Shown here one piece after another: positions 1 to 18,700 of a DNA stretch of 64,000 nucleotides (positions within the stretch are counted from its first letter, which is position 1; every line of letters starts with the position of its first letter). Location of the stretch: positions 4,098,043-4,162,042 of the forward strand of contig OX243825.1 of the NCBI GenBank assembly GCA_945859605.1, in the 5' to 3' direction. The DNA comes from Lumbricus rubellus (Eukaryota; Annelida; Clitellata; Crassiclitellata; Lumbricidae). The position numbers and the translations under genes are program-made. Below the pieces are notes generated by a model. That model ran no database searches, had not been told where the DNA came from, and saw only the letters and a program-made list of their open reading frames with translations.

Positions 1-696
1 ATCTGGTCAAGACTGGGATAATCTCCAAAGAAGTAGGCTAGGTAAGGATTGAAAAACCCTAGTGGTTCCATGCTATGCTCAGTTGACGTGTAAGAATCGT
101 GTATATTTTCAGCACACCCGGGTGATCTTTTATTATAAATTATTATAATTGCTATTTTTCCCTTGTTAGTATTATAAAATAAATTTGAAACGCTCGCAAG
201 GTCACACCGAAATGTGAATCTAAGGTGCGGATATTCAGCCGCCAGAGGAAGATGCAGTTAGAGACCCATTTGCTTGACACCCAAGGAGAAGTAATGAGTT
301 TTGAAAACGCTTTGAGGGGAAAGAAATGAAATTTAGGTAGGCCTATTATAATACGAAGAGAGAGCGGAAGTCGAGTCCATTATCTGAGTGCAGAGGCATG
401 AACTGCACGCGAGCCCATAGCAGCGTAACTGTTCTGCATCGGGGCTCATATAAAAGACACCCGATGAGCGCAAGCAACGAGAAGGAATATACGTGGACAA
501 GTAGCGGGAGTTTGATAATGGTGCGATAGAAGTCATCAGATAGGAATAGCAGGCTACCAAATTGCTATTGGAATAGCATTCATATTCTAATCTTAGTGGC
601 TGCGGGGGTAGGCTAAGGAAACTGATGGTAGGCCTATCTGTATTTAAAAGAAGAAATCGAAGGAAACAGAATGAAACTGCGATGCAAGATACTTAC
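1..696. other. Intron 3' of unit A Ig3
   Basis: No coding exon is recognised here. In units B to E the transmembrane exon begins about 0.8 to 1.2 kb after Ig3 (2.3 kb in B, which includes an insertion), so this stretch is expected to be intron. Confidence 0.6.
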
Positions 697-6483
<5,787 letters not shown>

Positions 6484-6521
6484 CCTCTGATAGAGCTAAA
6501 GCAATTTTGTTGGATCATCCA

Positions 6522-6527
6522 GGAAGT
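6522..6527 (+). promoter_or_regulatory. Candidate ETS site upstream of unit A
   Basis: GGAAGT (in AGGAAGTAAAC) lies 39 bp upstream of the unit A start codon. The core is kept close to the start in units A, B, C and E. No TATA box or transcription start could be assigned. Confidence 0.4.
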
Positions 6528-9500
6528 AAACTACTATAATATTATGTGGTTAGCCAAGAACTAGTAGCCTGAGCTGCCAACTTTTAAACAATCTGTTTGC
6601 ATCAATCGTCACCATTTATCTAAATTTCTGATCTGCGGGGCTGTTTTTTTGGGCCTATTGCCTGCATGCGTATGTTCTCATCTATAGGCTAGGCATATTC
6701 AATTCGCATGCTGTTTAATCTTCCTGGTGCATAACGTTTTCGTATTATCGAGCTGTTTCATCGACTTACTTATGTTTTCCATCGTCCAACCTATATCAAA
6801 AACTCAAAATATTTTATAGCTTCAGCCTGATTTACAAAAATAGACATGTAATAATGGTTTTTAAGCCTTTACTACAACCCGCTTCGAACATTATCCAGCG
6901 ATTATTCAATGAATGGTTTGCAAATAAGTAAGTAAGTAAGTATGTTCTTTATTAACCATGTGCATATCCGCATTCTGGCGTATATACTACATGTAGGCCT
7001 ATTATTATAGGCCTAAGTCTTCACAAAAATCAACTGTTAAAAATGAGTCAAACAATCCAACTGCAAACGTCTTGCGTATAGTGTAGTGTGTATGCTAGAA
7101 AGCGTCATCTACCGAGCAAGAAAAACAGTTGCACTATAAATTATGTAAATCACCTACCGAGTCTATTGAATTAGCCTAAGTTCTATGCTTCTGGAACGTG
7201 TGTGGACAATGGACATGCATTTACATGTATAAGCTTACTTGCCGTTGCGTTACATGTCCTTTCCGAGTTGAAACACACGTACTCTACACTATGATGCGCT
7301 GTAAAATAACTGTGCATAAAGAACTTGGTCAACTATTTACACATCCATCGTTCCTGATCCGTAAGCCTACTCATAGACGCCCTTGGATATCCATGCAGAA
7401 TGGTCGCAATAAATGTCGTTCAAAAAACGTGCAAATGCAAATCTGGAAATTTAGACCATTGATTTTTTCAAAGACGTTTGAAAATATGAAAGTTTAAAGA
7501 CAGTATCAAAACAAGGGTAATAATTATAAAACGATATCATCACAAAAATTACGTGGAAGCCAAAAATCAGTAGCCTAGGCCTAGGCCTAGATAACAAGTA
7601 CAGTTTTTAATTTTCTAGAGGGCCCATATAGTAGGCCTACATGTATGTCAGTGCGTTTCAGGGCTCGAGGAAATAGCAAATAATTTGCATAATGTGTATT
7701 TCGTCCTTGCTCTGGCATGCGTGTGTGCGCGCGCGCGTGTTTGTGTGTGTGTCTGTGTGCGTGTGTGCGCGCGCGCGCACGCGTGTGTGTGTTTGTGTGG
7801 CAAATAATAATAATATTATTGTGAATGAGTGTGTGTGCTAGTATATAGTGCGTGTCTGTGAATGTATGCGTTGCAGGACTGGTATGTTAATAAGCTTAAA
7901 TGAAAATAAAGAGATAAGCTTAGTCATGCAAACCTGCTTGCAAAACGGTGGGGCTCAGGTCCTGCATGCCTGTTTTGCATTATTCACGAATTTAGTAAGC
8001 CTGTGTAATGTATTATGTAAACAAAAACTGTCTAGTTTATTTTGCATCTAAATTTCCAATTATTCCTTTTATCATGTCTTACTGGTTGAATGTCCAATGG
8101 CATGTTCACAGATTCGGATTAAATATCGATATCTCCGTGTTATTGGTAGGCCTACATAACAATTTCGAATCGTTTCAGTAAAACATTCGCATAATTTTTA
8201 TGACAGACTGCACTGAATAAGTTTTTAGTTCTGAGTATTGTGATGTCATCACAATGGTATTCTCTATCCATCTTTCACTAGTTACTAATTGAACCGAAAA
8301 ATATGTCTTGCTCGAATTGGCTTTTATTGGAAGACTGGCTATGTCTGGGAGAACAAAATGGACTCAATGTGCAATTGTACATGAGGCCTAATAATTCTTT
8401 ACATGGATATATTATATACATGCTTGATTCAGTCCTTTTGAGCTCGTACTCTGAGAGCGCAGAGGCTCTTGCTAGAATAGATTTCGTAATAATTAGGCTT
8501 ACTTTACCTACCGAAGATGAACAATCTGATAGTGTTGCATTGGAAATCGACTATGATAGGCTAGGCTAAAAGTGGTCATGAGATGAAAGGGACCGGAGCA
8601 GGATTTTCATAGTCCTAATTGTCGCGTACATCAGGGCTTTCGCCAGAGCTCCAGGAGCTGACGGCACCAGGTGACCAGATGAATTGTTGCGTAGTTCAAA
8701 ATGTTCGGTTTTAATCTTTGGTGAAATGCTGCGTCCGAGGTTAGGCAGAGTAGAGGTGCGAAGATGGATTGAGATAGAAACAGAGAGGGTAGGAACGAAA
8801 TGGAGGACATAATATGCATAGGCCTATGTAATACTGTACTATGTAATGCGACTTCACCCACTGACCTAAAACCTGAGCGTCTATCGCTACGAAAGCCATC
8901 TATAAATGAAACATAGGGCTTACAAAATAAAGCGCTACCAAACATAGTGAAACTTGCCTTTCTACAAAACAATAGTATTTGCAAAAACGTAGACGTCCAC
9001 TATTAAACGAGAATGTTTCACATTGAGTGAATTGCATTTAATTGTGTCCGTACTTCACTAGGCTACTTCACACACAGTCAACACATTTAGCAATAATATA
9101 ATGAAAATTTGTTAAAAGAACATCTATTGTTTATCCTTGTTTTGTCTCTCCAGAATTTACTAAAAATAGTTGGTTCATTTCTGTTCAAGCATATCAGTGA
9201 CAAAAAATTAATCACTAATTGTAGGCTATTCCTAAGTAATGCGCTTCTAAAATAATACACTGCTCATTGACTCTGGAGTAATTGCTTCGATGTATTGTGT
9301 TGCGAAAAATTATCAAGCAATCTAATCTAATCTAACCAAATATTAACATCATTATAGGCCTATAAGGCGCATTTTACGGCAGAGCTATTCAGAGGCGCTC
9401 TCAGCGTGACAGGCACATGAAAAAGAAATGTCTTCAATCAGCGAGAAAATGAAGGTGTTTTTCCTACCAGAATCCTACCACAAATCCCAGAGGGAAGGTG

Positions 9501-9575
9501 ATTTCACATTGAGGACCCACAATAGCAACAACTGAGTTATTGAGGTTCGTTTACTTGTGGGAGGCCTACCGATAT
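6528..9575. other. Intergenic region between units A and B
   Basis: No exon recognised. It contains a TAAG tetranucleotide run (about 6925-6950), a GT/GC alternating tract (7719-7800), and sequence resembling the regions in front of the other units. Short ORFs here lack splice support or paralogue conservation. Around 9370-9410 there is an inverted GCGCC-type LINE tail fragment. Confidence 0.6.
7719..7800. repeat. Alternating GT/GC purine-pyrimidine tract
   Basis: About 80 bp of TGTG and CGCG runs, including two blocks of GCGCGCGC. Such tracts can adopt Z-DNA. No coding potential. Confidence 0.9.
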
Positions 9576-9581
9576 TTTATT
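9576..9581 (-). terminator. Candidate AATAAA polyadenylation signal of unit B distal tail
   Basis: AATAAA on the minus strand about 40 bp after the distal stop codon. The position suits a short 3' UTR, but a hexamer alone is weak evidence in AT-rich DNA. Confidence 0.35.
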
Positions 9582-9620
9582 GTGCACTCTAAGTTAAGCT
9601 ACGAAGTGCTACAACGTCGT

Positions 9621-9734
9621 CTAGGGTTTGTATCTTTTCTCGGGCTTTGCTTTCTGTCGTTGTTCAAGCGACATATACTCGTTCGCATCTCTGTCTGCTC
9701 CCAAACTTGCGTAGGCTGATTCCTTTTCTCCCAC
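9621..9734 (-). CDS. Unit B distal last exon with ITAM and stop
   Basis: A 114-nt exon entered in phase 0 after a TATAATAG-type acceptor and ending in TAG at 9621-9623. It encodes ESAYASL-GADRDANE-YMSL: YxxL, eight residues, YxxL, with Glu at -3 of the first Tyr, which matches the ITAM consensus. A lysine-rich end follows (QKAKPEKRYKP). Known ITAMs bind tandem-SH2 kinases of the Syk/ZAP-70 family once phosphorylated; that role here is inferred. Confidence 0.85.
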   Translation of the reverse strand: MGEKESAYASLGADRDANEYMSLEQRQKAKPEKRYKP

Positions 9735-12700
9735 CTATAATAAAATGTAGAACAGTTTTTATTGTTGCAGACTTGTCAGCACACCACAGTAGGATTGAAC
9801 ATCTGTTAAATCTATAGGCCAAGGGTCAAGGCCGCTTCTGAGTGGATTTCTTGAAGAGGCGCTATATAAATTCTTAAAATATGAAGGGGGACTATAAATT
9901 AAATGCCTTCAACACAATTTTTAAGAAAGATTTGAACGTCAGTAGGCCTATCGTTACAGCTCGCATTATCATCACTGATGGTATTCTCTGTCCATTTTAT
10001 ACGGCAGGACTAATTACTTATTGGACCGGAAATTCTATTTCATCCGAGAGAACTTTGCGCTTCACATAAATGTTGACATGGATTTGCTATTAGCAAACAC
10101 TATCTTACTAGAATTCGATGCATATTATATGTTAGTAAGAATTTTACTATTAATTTTGCAAATGTAAAATTTTGCAAATATGTATTAAAAATGGCATGCT
10201 GTTAGCAGATACCACTTGAATATGTTGCACCTGATTGACATTTCTGGAGATATCTGGTTTCTCTCGCAGCGGCTGTTCATCCCTGTTGTAAAAAGAAACA
10301 GCTCAAGGTCAAGTATTACAGGTCTGTCTTCAAAGGTACCGCTCTATATTGTGCAAATGATTCTATGCACCACAGACCAATCAATTATGCGTTGAATAGA
10401 AGCTGTAGGCTACTTCAAAATGTTTTGAAACATTATATTTTGTCTCATCTAAAATCAAAATATCAGAATTTCAGGTGGTGATTGTTTTGCTTTGATGGAG
10501 ACGAAAACGTCTCCCTTTCCAGAATTTGGTAAAAATAAGTTGCTGTTGTTTTCTGTTTCAGTATAATTATTCTTGAATGCAAATGGTGCGCTTATAAAAT
10601 TACACTGTTCATCGATTTTAGACGAAATTGAAAGTCAAAATTGCATTTTCTTACATTGGGTGACATTTGGTGGTCTAGATCATAAGGGAAAGGCAATTTT
10701 CATAATATTGTTTCACAGCAAGTTAAATACAAAAAGTGGTGCCGAGAATATCTCATAATTACGGTAGTGAGAACGTTTTGCAAAAGATATTTTTTGCACT
10801 TTAAACTTGTTACGATAATTACGAAGTGTTACAACTTCGACTACAGTAACTGTCTACCGTTTCTTTTTCTTTGGCTTTGCCTTCTGTCTTTGTTCGATCG
10901 ACATATACTCGTTTTCGCCTCTATCTGCTCCCAAGCTTGCGTATGCGGACTCCTGTTCTCCAACCTACATGTATAATTAATCCGCATGCATTGTTAGTCG
11001 CTCCAGTTTAATCGGCACATTGTAGTAGGGCCAAAAATCTGTAAAATCTGTACGTCGACGCTAGACTAAGAATTTTAAAAATGTTTAAGATAATTGAACG
11101 CCTGTATAATTGTCACACCTCGCATTAGTTACGACTCACTCTTTACATACATGCTGACATGGATTTGCTATCAGTAAGTGATACTTGTATGCCATGCATA
11201 GGAAGGATTTTACCATTCCTTAGGCCTAGGCCTATGCAACTTACATTCGCAATGTGTTTTGGTGTTTAGTAAGTAAAAAATGTTGCACCTGATTGACGTT
11301 GCTGTAGATATCTTGATTCTGTCCGCTGTTATAAAATAATGTAATGTATCAGCTCAGTTTAACTATTATACATGTAGCCTATATTCAAAAGCAATAGCGC
11401 TGTAGGCATATAGCCTATTATGCTAAATGCACTGTATCAGACATATTTATAAGCAAAATATAATACTCTTCAGTGAGTCTTCACGTACTGAATGCAGATT
11501 ACAAGCACTGCTTACAATCGGTTCACACAGAAGGCTATAAATTACATATAGGCCTATAGAGAGTAAGCTTAAAATCCCTATAAACAGCAAACTAATAAGC
11601 ATTAAAACCAATGCAAGTAGCCTAATACCATGCAGACTGTGCAAACAGAAGACCTATGTGTTGCATTAAAAGTAATATGTTGCATCAACATCATAGACTT
11701 AAAAAGCTACAACCAAATACAGGTCTATAACGGACTGCACTAGTTTGACCTTTGGCCTGTAGAACAATAGGAGAAGTGATTCTTGCTGTGGATATTATCT
11801 TGGACGATTTGCCTCTGGAACATATCGACATTCGACAAGGCGGCAGTCAAGGCCATCATGAACTTTACAGACTCCTTACAAGTTTAAGCATTCTTGGTGG
11901 ACACATTGAACACAACGTCTGTTTAGAGTGCAATGGTTCTAACTCCAATGCTTATAGCCATGGAGTTGGCGCCATTGCACTCTAAACAGACGACAAGTTG
12001 GAAAGCACTATCAAATTCACTTGAGAACAGTTATTTGAGAGATGACTCAATAAAATCGTTTTTGATGCTTTTTGTTGCATTACGTTTTTAAATCGTCAAA
12101 CATATAGTGGGTGGTCTCACTAAAAGTCATATAACGTTTGCTCTGTTTGAACTATCTTGATTAAATCTGGCCATGCTGTGTAAATATGACATCTTTAAGC
12201 CAGTAAAATTAGGCCTACATTTAGAAATTCTGACATCTGACCAAGATATTGGCAAAAACTCTTCGTTAGTCTTTTTGTGGCCCACCATGTATATATTGCA
12301 CTATAGATCAATCAACAATCCTCTGAATTGAAGCTGTACTTAAAAATTTGTTGAACCATAATATTTTCTCCTCATTCTAAATCGAAATTTCAGAATTCCA
12401 GAGGTTGATTGTTTGCCATGGATGGAAATGAAAACTCCTCCTTGAAAAAACTTGTTCAAGACCCAGTTTGATACTGAGCAGGCAGTATTGTTGTAGCCTA
12501 TATGACAAAGCAACTATTGCTATATAACTTTTTCATAAATACAATTTAATTAAATCTCTGGCAAAGTTAACAAAATGCCAATATAAATTCAAAACTGTCA
12601 TCAGTTTTCGAATGGTTCTAAAATAAACTAGAAAGTAAAGACGTGAATTGACTAACCATATTTTATCTGAAAACAAACAAAGGTCAATATCGTTTAGTAT

Positions 12701-15700
12701 TTCAGCTCGTAACATAAAGCATATGCTCGTGATATAAAATGTTTGCTTAGCAACTTTTTTGGGAAAAACCAGTGAAACCCATATACTAAATCTGTATATG
12801 CAGTTCCCAAGGGGCCAAGACTGCACTAGTTTACTCTTTACGAGTTTCACTATTAGTCTATGCAAAATTAGACACATCTATTTCTCATGTGACAAAGACC
12901 TTAGTGTAATTTTGGAAATGACACTAGCCTAAGGTCTTAGGCAGTTAGGAATCCACATGATGTTTTGCACTCAGAAAACAGAGGCTAACGGCCTATAGGG
13001 TCTATGCCGATGCTGCGGCAAGTTGCGGAAGTTGTTTAGAGATAGGTCTACTAGGCAAGAAGTAAATAAATTTGATTTGATTTGATTCGGAGGTCATAGG
13101 CAAAAGAAAAGTAAGCAATCGTCAAAGTGGGAAATCCAGAACTCTTCCTTGTAACATAATCTCAAATGGTTAATCAATATGATGTCAATGACATCCTCGT
13201 CTCCTAAATCAAGTCATTTGCAAATTAAGAATACAACAATTAACTATTTTAAAGAATTTTCCAGAACTTCTCCTTTCTAAGATGTATCATCCACCACCTC
13301 ACAAAGATGCCATATTCTTTAACCACATCGCAACAGAATTCGTGTCGTAATGAGGCGTGCGTTGTAAGCCTAATTAGCCTATGATCTTGTTCCACAGATG
13401 TGAAAATGATAAAACGAACAGTTACGGTACCCTTTGACTTGCTTCCTGAATGGCAACACTTGTATCCAGGACACGTCCGAACGCAGAAGCAGATGATAAG
13501 CAATATGACAAGAAGTAGGATACCAGCTGCGACCATCATTGTTGTATATACAGGGTGCGCCAAAAAAAAAGACCCCCCCTAAGATTTTTGCCAATATCTT
13601 GACCAAAAGTAAGAATTTCACAATGAAATTTTACAGTCTTAAAGACAATTCATATTTACACCCGATGGCCAAATTTCATTAAAATATTTCAAACAGAACA
13701 AAAGTTATGCCACTTTTAGTGAGGCCACCCACCGTTTTTTGACGATTCAAAAACGCGACGCAACAAAAAGTATTAAAAATCCAATCTAATTATTCTGGCC
13801 AATATCTTGGCCAAAAGTAAGAATATCGAAATGAAATTTTACACGCTTAAAGACAAATCATATCTGCATATGATGGTCAGATTTCATCAAAATATTTCCA
13901 AAACAACAAAGGTTATACCACTTTTGGTGAGGCCACCCCCCAATTTTTGGCTATTCAGAGACGTAACGCAGCAAAAACACGATTTTATTAAGTCTCATCT
14001 CAAATAATTATTATCAAATAGCCTTGATATTGCCAAATGATCATTATTATTACTATTTAAAAAAGAAACAGGGTACCAGCGTAGCTGCACGTCACTGAGA
14101 AGTCACTTAGCAAGATGACAATCAAATTCTTAAAATAAGAAATAATAATGAATCTGTCAGATAATCAACAGGTCCATCAAGAACTCTTCATAGAGACTCA
14201 AAATAAGTTTTGGCACGGGTGGTGGGCACATTGAACACAAGTTGGGAAACACTACCAAGTTCATTTGACAACAGTTATTTGTGATGAGACTTAAAAAATC
14301 GTGTTTTTGTCACTTTTTGTTGCGTTTCGTTTTTGAAACGTCAAAAAACGGTGGGTGGTCTCACTAAAAGTGGCATAACTTTTGTTCAGTATTTAATATT
14401 GTAATGAAATCCGGCCACCATGTGTAGATATGAATTGTCTATAAGACTGTAAAATTTCATTTCGATTTTTTAAATTTTGGCCAAGATATTCGCAAAAAAC
14501 CTTAACAAATTGCGTTTCGTTTTTGAAACGTCAAAAAACGGGGGGTGACCTTCCTAAAAGTGGCATAACTTTTGTTCTGTTTGAAATATGTTGATGAAAT
14601 CTGGCCATCATATGTAAATATGAATTGTCTATAAGCCTGTAAAATTTCATTTGAAAATTCTTAATTTTGGCCAAGATAGTGGCAAAAAACCTAGGGGGGG
14701 TCTTTTTTTTTGGCGCACCCTGTAGAAGATGAATTTCTGATATGGTTGTAGAATCTGATGCAGCATACAACAAAAGTTCAGTTAAATAGACATGCAAAAC
14801 TCATTTTAAACTCCGAAACAGATCTTTCCAAGCTATGAATGTCCGATAATTTTACTTAAATATGGTAGAACCAATGTGATAAATATAGACTACGAGTGCA
14901 TTTATGTCTACAAAGTATGTAGGCTTAAGTTTATTTATATGCATGCATGTATAAATCAGTGTAGCATTGCATGATCAGATTTCTTGTTATTATAGGGGTG
15001 TGCAGGGTAGCACGCTCGGATTCTTTTCGGTTGATTACGTAAATCAATGCAACGAGGTAATTAATTTGAGTCGTTTACATAAATCACCAATGTTTTAACA
15101 TCAGGTCATAAAGCCTAAACCTAAGGCACAGGTCAAGTGGGCACAAACCGCGTGTTTGAGATAGGCCAAACGGCAGAGCGACGGATGGCTGAACGTATGT
15201 TAAAGCTGCCGACGTTTATGACTGTTGGTTTTGAAGATATCCTATTAAACTGGCCATTGGTAAAAATCTGACAAACGGCTATCAAACATTCAGACAATGA
15301 CTTCTTTCGAAGATGTGGAAATGCGTAACCTTTGCACTGGCTAGCCAACGCTAGAATAATTATAATTGGAAGACACAATCCTGAGCATAGAGATAAAAAT
15401 TGCTCACCACATCACCCACCATTAATTCCAGACTCACGCTGAGTCTTGCGCTGCTTTATCAGCTACGTAAAAAAGTGTCATAACAGAAAGTGAATGGTGA
15501 ACAAAAGTCGTGAAAACTACGTTCATTGTGCTATAGAAATCATTGGAACGAAATAGTAGGTTATGGATTTTCTCCAATGGAGAAAATCCATATCCTACTA
15601 ATCTCAGTGGCTGCAGTGGTAGGCTAAGAAAACTTATGCTATCCGCAATTTTCGCTTAAAGAAATTGAAGAAAACAGAATGAAATTACAATGCAAGATGC

Positions 15701-18700
15701 TTACCACCTTCTATGTTGTTAGCCAGGATCACATCTGAAGTCGCATTGTAGCTCCTGTTTCTCACGACATTCATTGCAACACATCTGTACCGATTGGAAG
15801 AAACATCAGTCACAGTAAATATACTGCCGCCGATATTGCGAATATCCATCCAAAGTCCATTGTTGTCCATTTCCTGCCATTTAAAAGTTGGAGGCGGTCG
15901 TCCATTTGCCGTGCAGTTAATGACACTTCCAGAAGAGTAATAAGAAAGCGACGGCGACAAAGTAACATTCCTAACAGAATCTGAAACAGAGTGTCAGACA
16001 AAGACCCAATTTTATTGCAAGCTTAGACCGATAGCCTATATCGCCATTTTGAGAGAGGTTGTCAGATACCTCTGAACCCAATCATGCGAAAAACAATTAG
16101 GGCTCTATACTTATAGAATAATTGTCTTCAAGCAATATGTTTCGAAGACGCAGAGGAAAGACGAGGAATTCGTGTTGCAGGTTGTTAGGGAACATAATAA
16201 TTATACTTCCCCATTGTCTCGATTTTAATGCCGAAGCGCTGTTGGTTTGAACACAAATGTTACAGAATGCAAATGCAATCGTTTTTAATCAAGCTGTTAT
16301 CGACAATGCTACTCAAAACTACTAGTTTGTGCACTGTGTGCAGAGTTCATTAGGCCGTTAGCACAGTATTATTGTTAGAGATTTCCACTGCTTTGCAAAA
16401 CTGTGTCACTGGCAGAAGCAAGAGATTGTGATACGAATTCGAAAATATTTGCAAAATTAAAAAATCCACGAAACACAAAAACAAACTGCATCATTGTTTA
16501 CTAGTGCATAGACCATTAAATATACCGACCGTATGGATATCTTGGTCGGTTGGTCCCTCGTGTTAGGTCAGTCTTGGTTCAACGCAGTGCAATTGCTCTG
16601 TGAAGATCTTGGTGTCAGATCAATGCATGGCATAATATATTGTGGCAGACATTCCACTTGGAATAGACTTCTTCCTGTTCTACTTTCTAAGCTCAAGACT
16701 AGGACTTCCTCCGACATCCTTTAGCGCTCAATGCTTTACTTTTCCAAGGGGCTACCATGCTGGGAACGCCTCTGAATAGTCTACACTGCGAGGTGAGCTT
16801 TATAAATTTTTTCGATTAACCTAGATTACTATTTTAAGTTTTAAACGCAAAAGGCATAGCCTAGGCATTACTCAGCTGATTGCTTGGATATCTGCTGTCA
16901 TTAGAGCTGGATTTGAACTGTGAACAGCATGAAAGTCATCTACACGTACGTAGCAAAAACTTTCAACGATGAGCATAGGACGTGGAACTAGTATAATGAA
17001 GACTGTTGTCAATTTTATTACATTACTTTTCCCTATTGGTTGTAACACGGCAAGGATTTGTGGCGGGCCAGTTCAATTCAGGCTGATCGTGCTCTTGCAC
17101 CTGTTGTCTGCAATCAAGGTTAATAGAAAAAACTCCGTTGCCAGAGTAATGAAGAATAATGAAGATTAAAGGGAAACGAACAATGAGTGCATTCAATCAG
17201 CTCATTCTTATCTGCATGTTCAGTGTAAACAATGGTGACCATAAAATTCCAGTGTTCGAAAAATAATAATAATTATTCTAGAAAACAAACAGATATTAAC
17301 GTTCTCGCGACATTCTAGCACCATGAATGAAATACTTACAGAGGACTTTGACGGCCGGTGTTTTACACGTGGCATTTAGAGTGTTTGTGGCCAAGCTCAC
17401 TATTGAAACTCCATAATTATCAATAGTTTCAAATGGAAATGAGACGATGCAAGTGAAAGATGGAACCTCAGGTACTTGGGCAACAACGATGTAAGATTGA
17501 CATATGGTTTTCAATGGCATCGGAGTTTTGTCTGTTTCTTTGGTTGTTATCTCAGGGTTCAAGTTGTTTGTTGTTCCATTGTGTGCGACGGTTGTGGGGG
17601 CTTCAGGTCTTTTCGTTGTTTCAGTCTGACGTGCAATTATTGTACAGCTGTGCTGAGTTCCTAGCAACACACATCATAGTCCGAGGTCTATGCATGTGAT
17701 TGAGAAATAATTTAAATAGCCTAACAGATCGTTAGTACAAAAGTAGGCTATAAATCGCAAACCCCTATGTTGCAATATAGACACCAGTTAAACCACAGAC
17801 TGCACACTGGGGGATTGGAAAGAATAAGGATGTTCTTTCAAATAACTAGCTGTTGAGTCCAGCTGAATAATTGTTTTAAAATTTATTATAGGCCTAATGG
17901 CAAGAATGTGTAACATGCCATCTAATAAAGGAAATAGAAATAATTGCAAGTCTGGTGATTGGTGAAAAACAATTTGTAACAAAGCGAACATACAATTGAT
18001 CACTTTTCGTCAATCCAACTTGCATACAGCCAACGTTGAAACCCATGCAATGGCGAATAGCTTTCGACGATGAACTAAACTTTTATCCACAAAATGTATC
18101 AAACCATTTTCTACAGCGGCCTGCAATTCTGTCCCTCTTTCCCACGTAATCGATGCTTCCTTTGTTGCACTGTATGTGACATTACAGTTTAACTGCACTT
18201 CATCACCTTCGACTGTATCATCCATAGACGTGTTTATCGTACAGTTTGGCTTAGTCTCTGCAGCCACACATAATAATAGAAGTTAGTAAAACAAAACCGG
18301 AGCGTCCTAAAAGTTGGTAATGTAGAGAAGCCAGTTTGTATGAAAATTTTAATGTCAGAATTTCTTATTCGTTAGGGTCTATTATTATAGCCTATGAACG
18401 ACCTGTTCAAATAATTTTATATTGGAAGGTCAAACGCGTCAGGGTGGAGTTGGAAGAGAAAGCTGTTCTTGAAATGACCAATGACTTGGATGGAAAATGG
18501 TCTCAGAAAGTTTTAATTAAAAAATTAGGAATTGCCCGCCTGGTGATAAACAGTAAAACACTGATCGGGAATTCACAGTAGCCTATAGTTGTGTCGTAGG
18601 CTATTGTTTTTTTTGTAGGTCTAGGCTTTCTGTCAGCTAGGGGATTTCACTTATTCTAATTCTAATCGATAAGTAAATTCCAGTTCATTCATTCATTCAT

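Noticed and set aside
13249..13563. 104-aa ORF that looks like an intact transmembrane exon with its own start
   Set aside because: Its start codon and first residues come from the end of the inserted element and its C-terminus from the intron after the donor.
18010..18104. In-frame extension of Ig2a in unit B to a stop codon
   Set aside because: The G|GTTTGA donor is used at the same place in all units and the extension is broken by stops in A and C.
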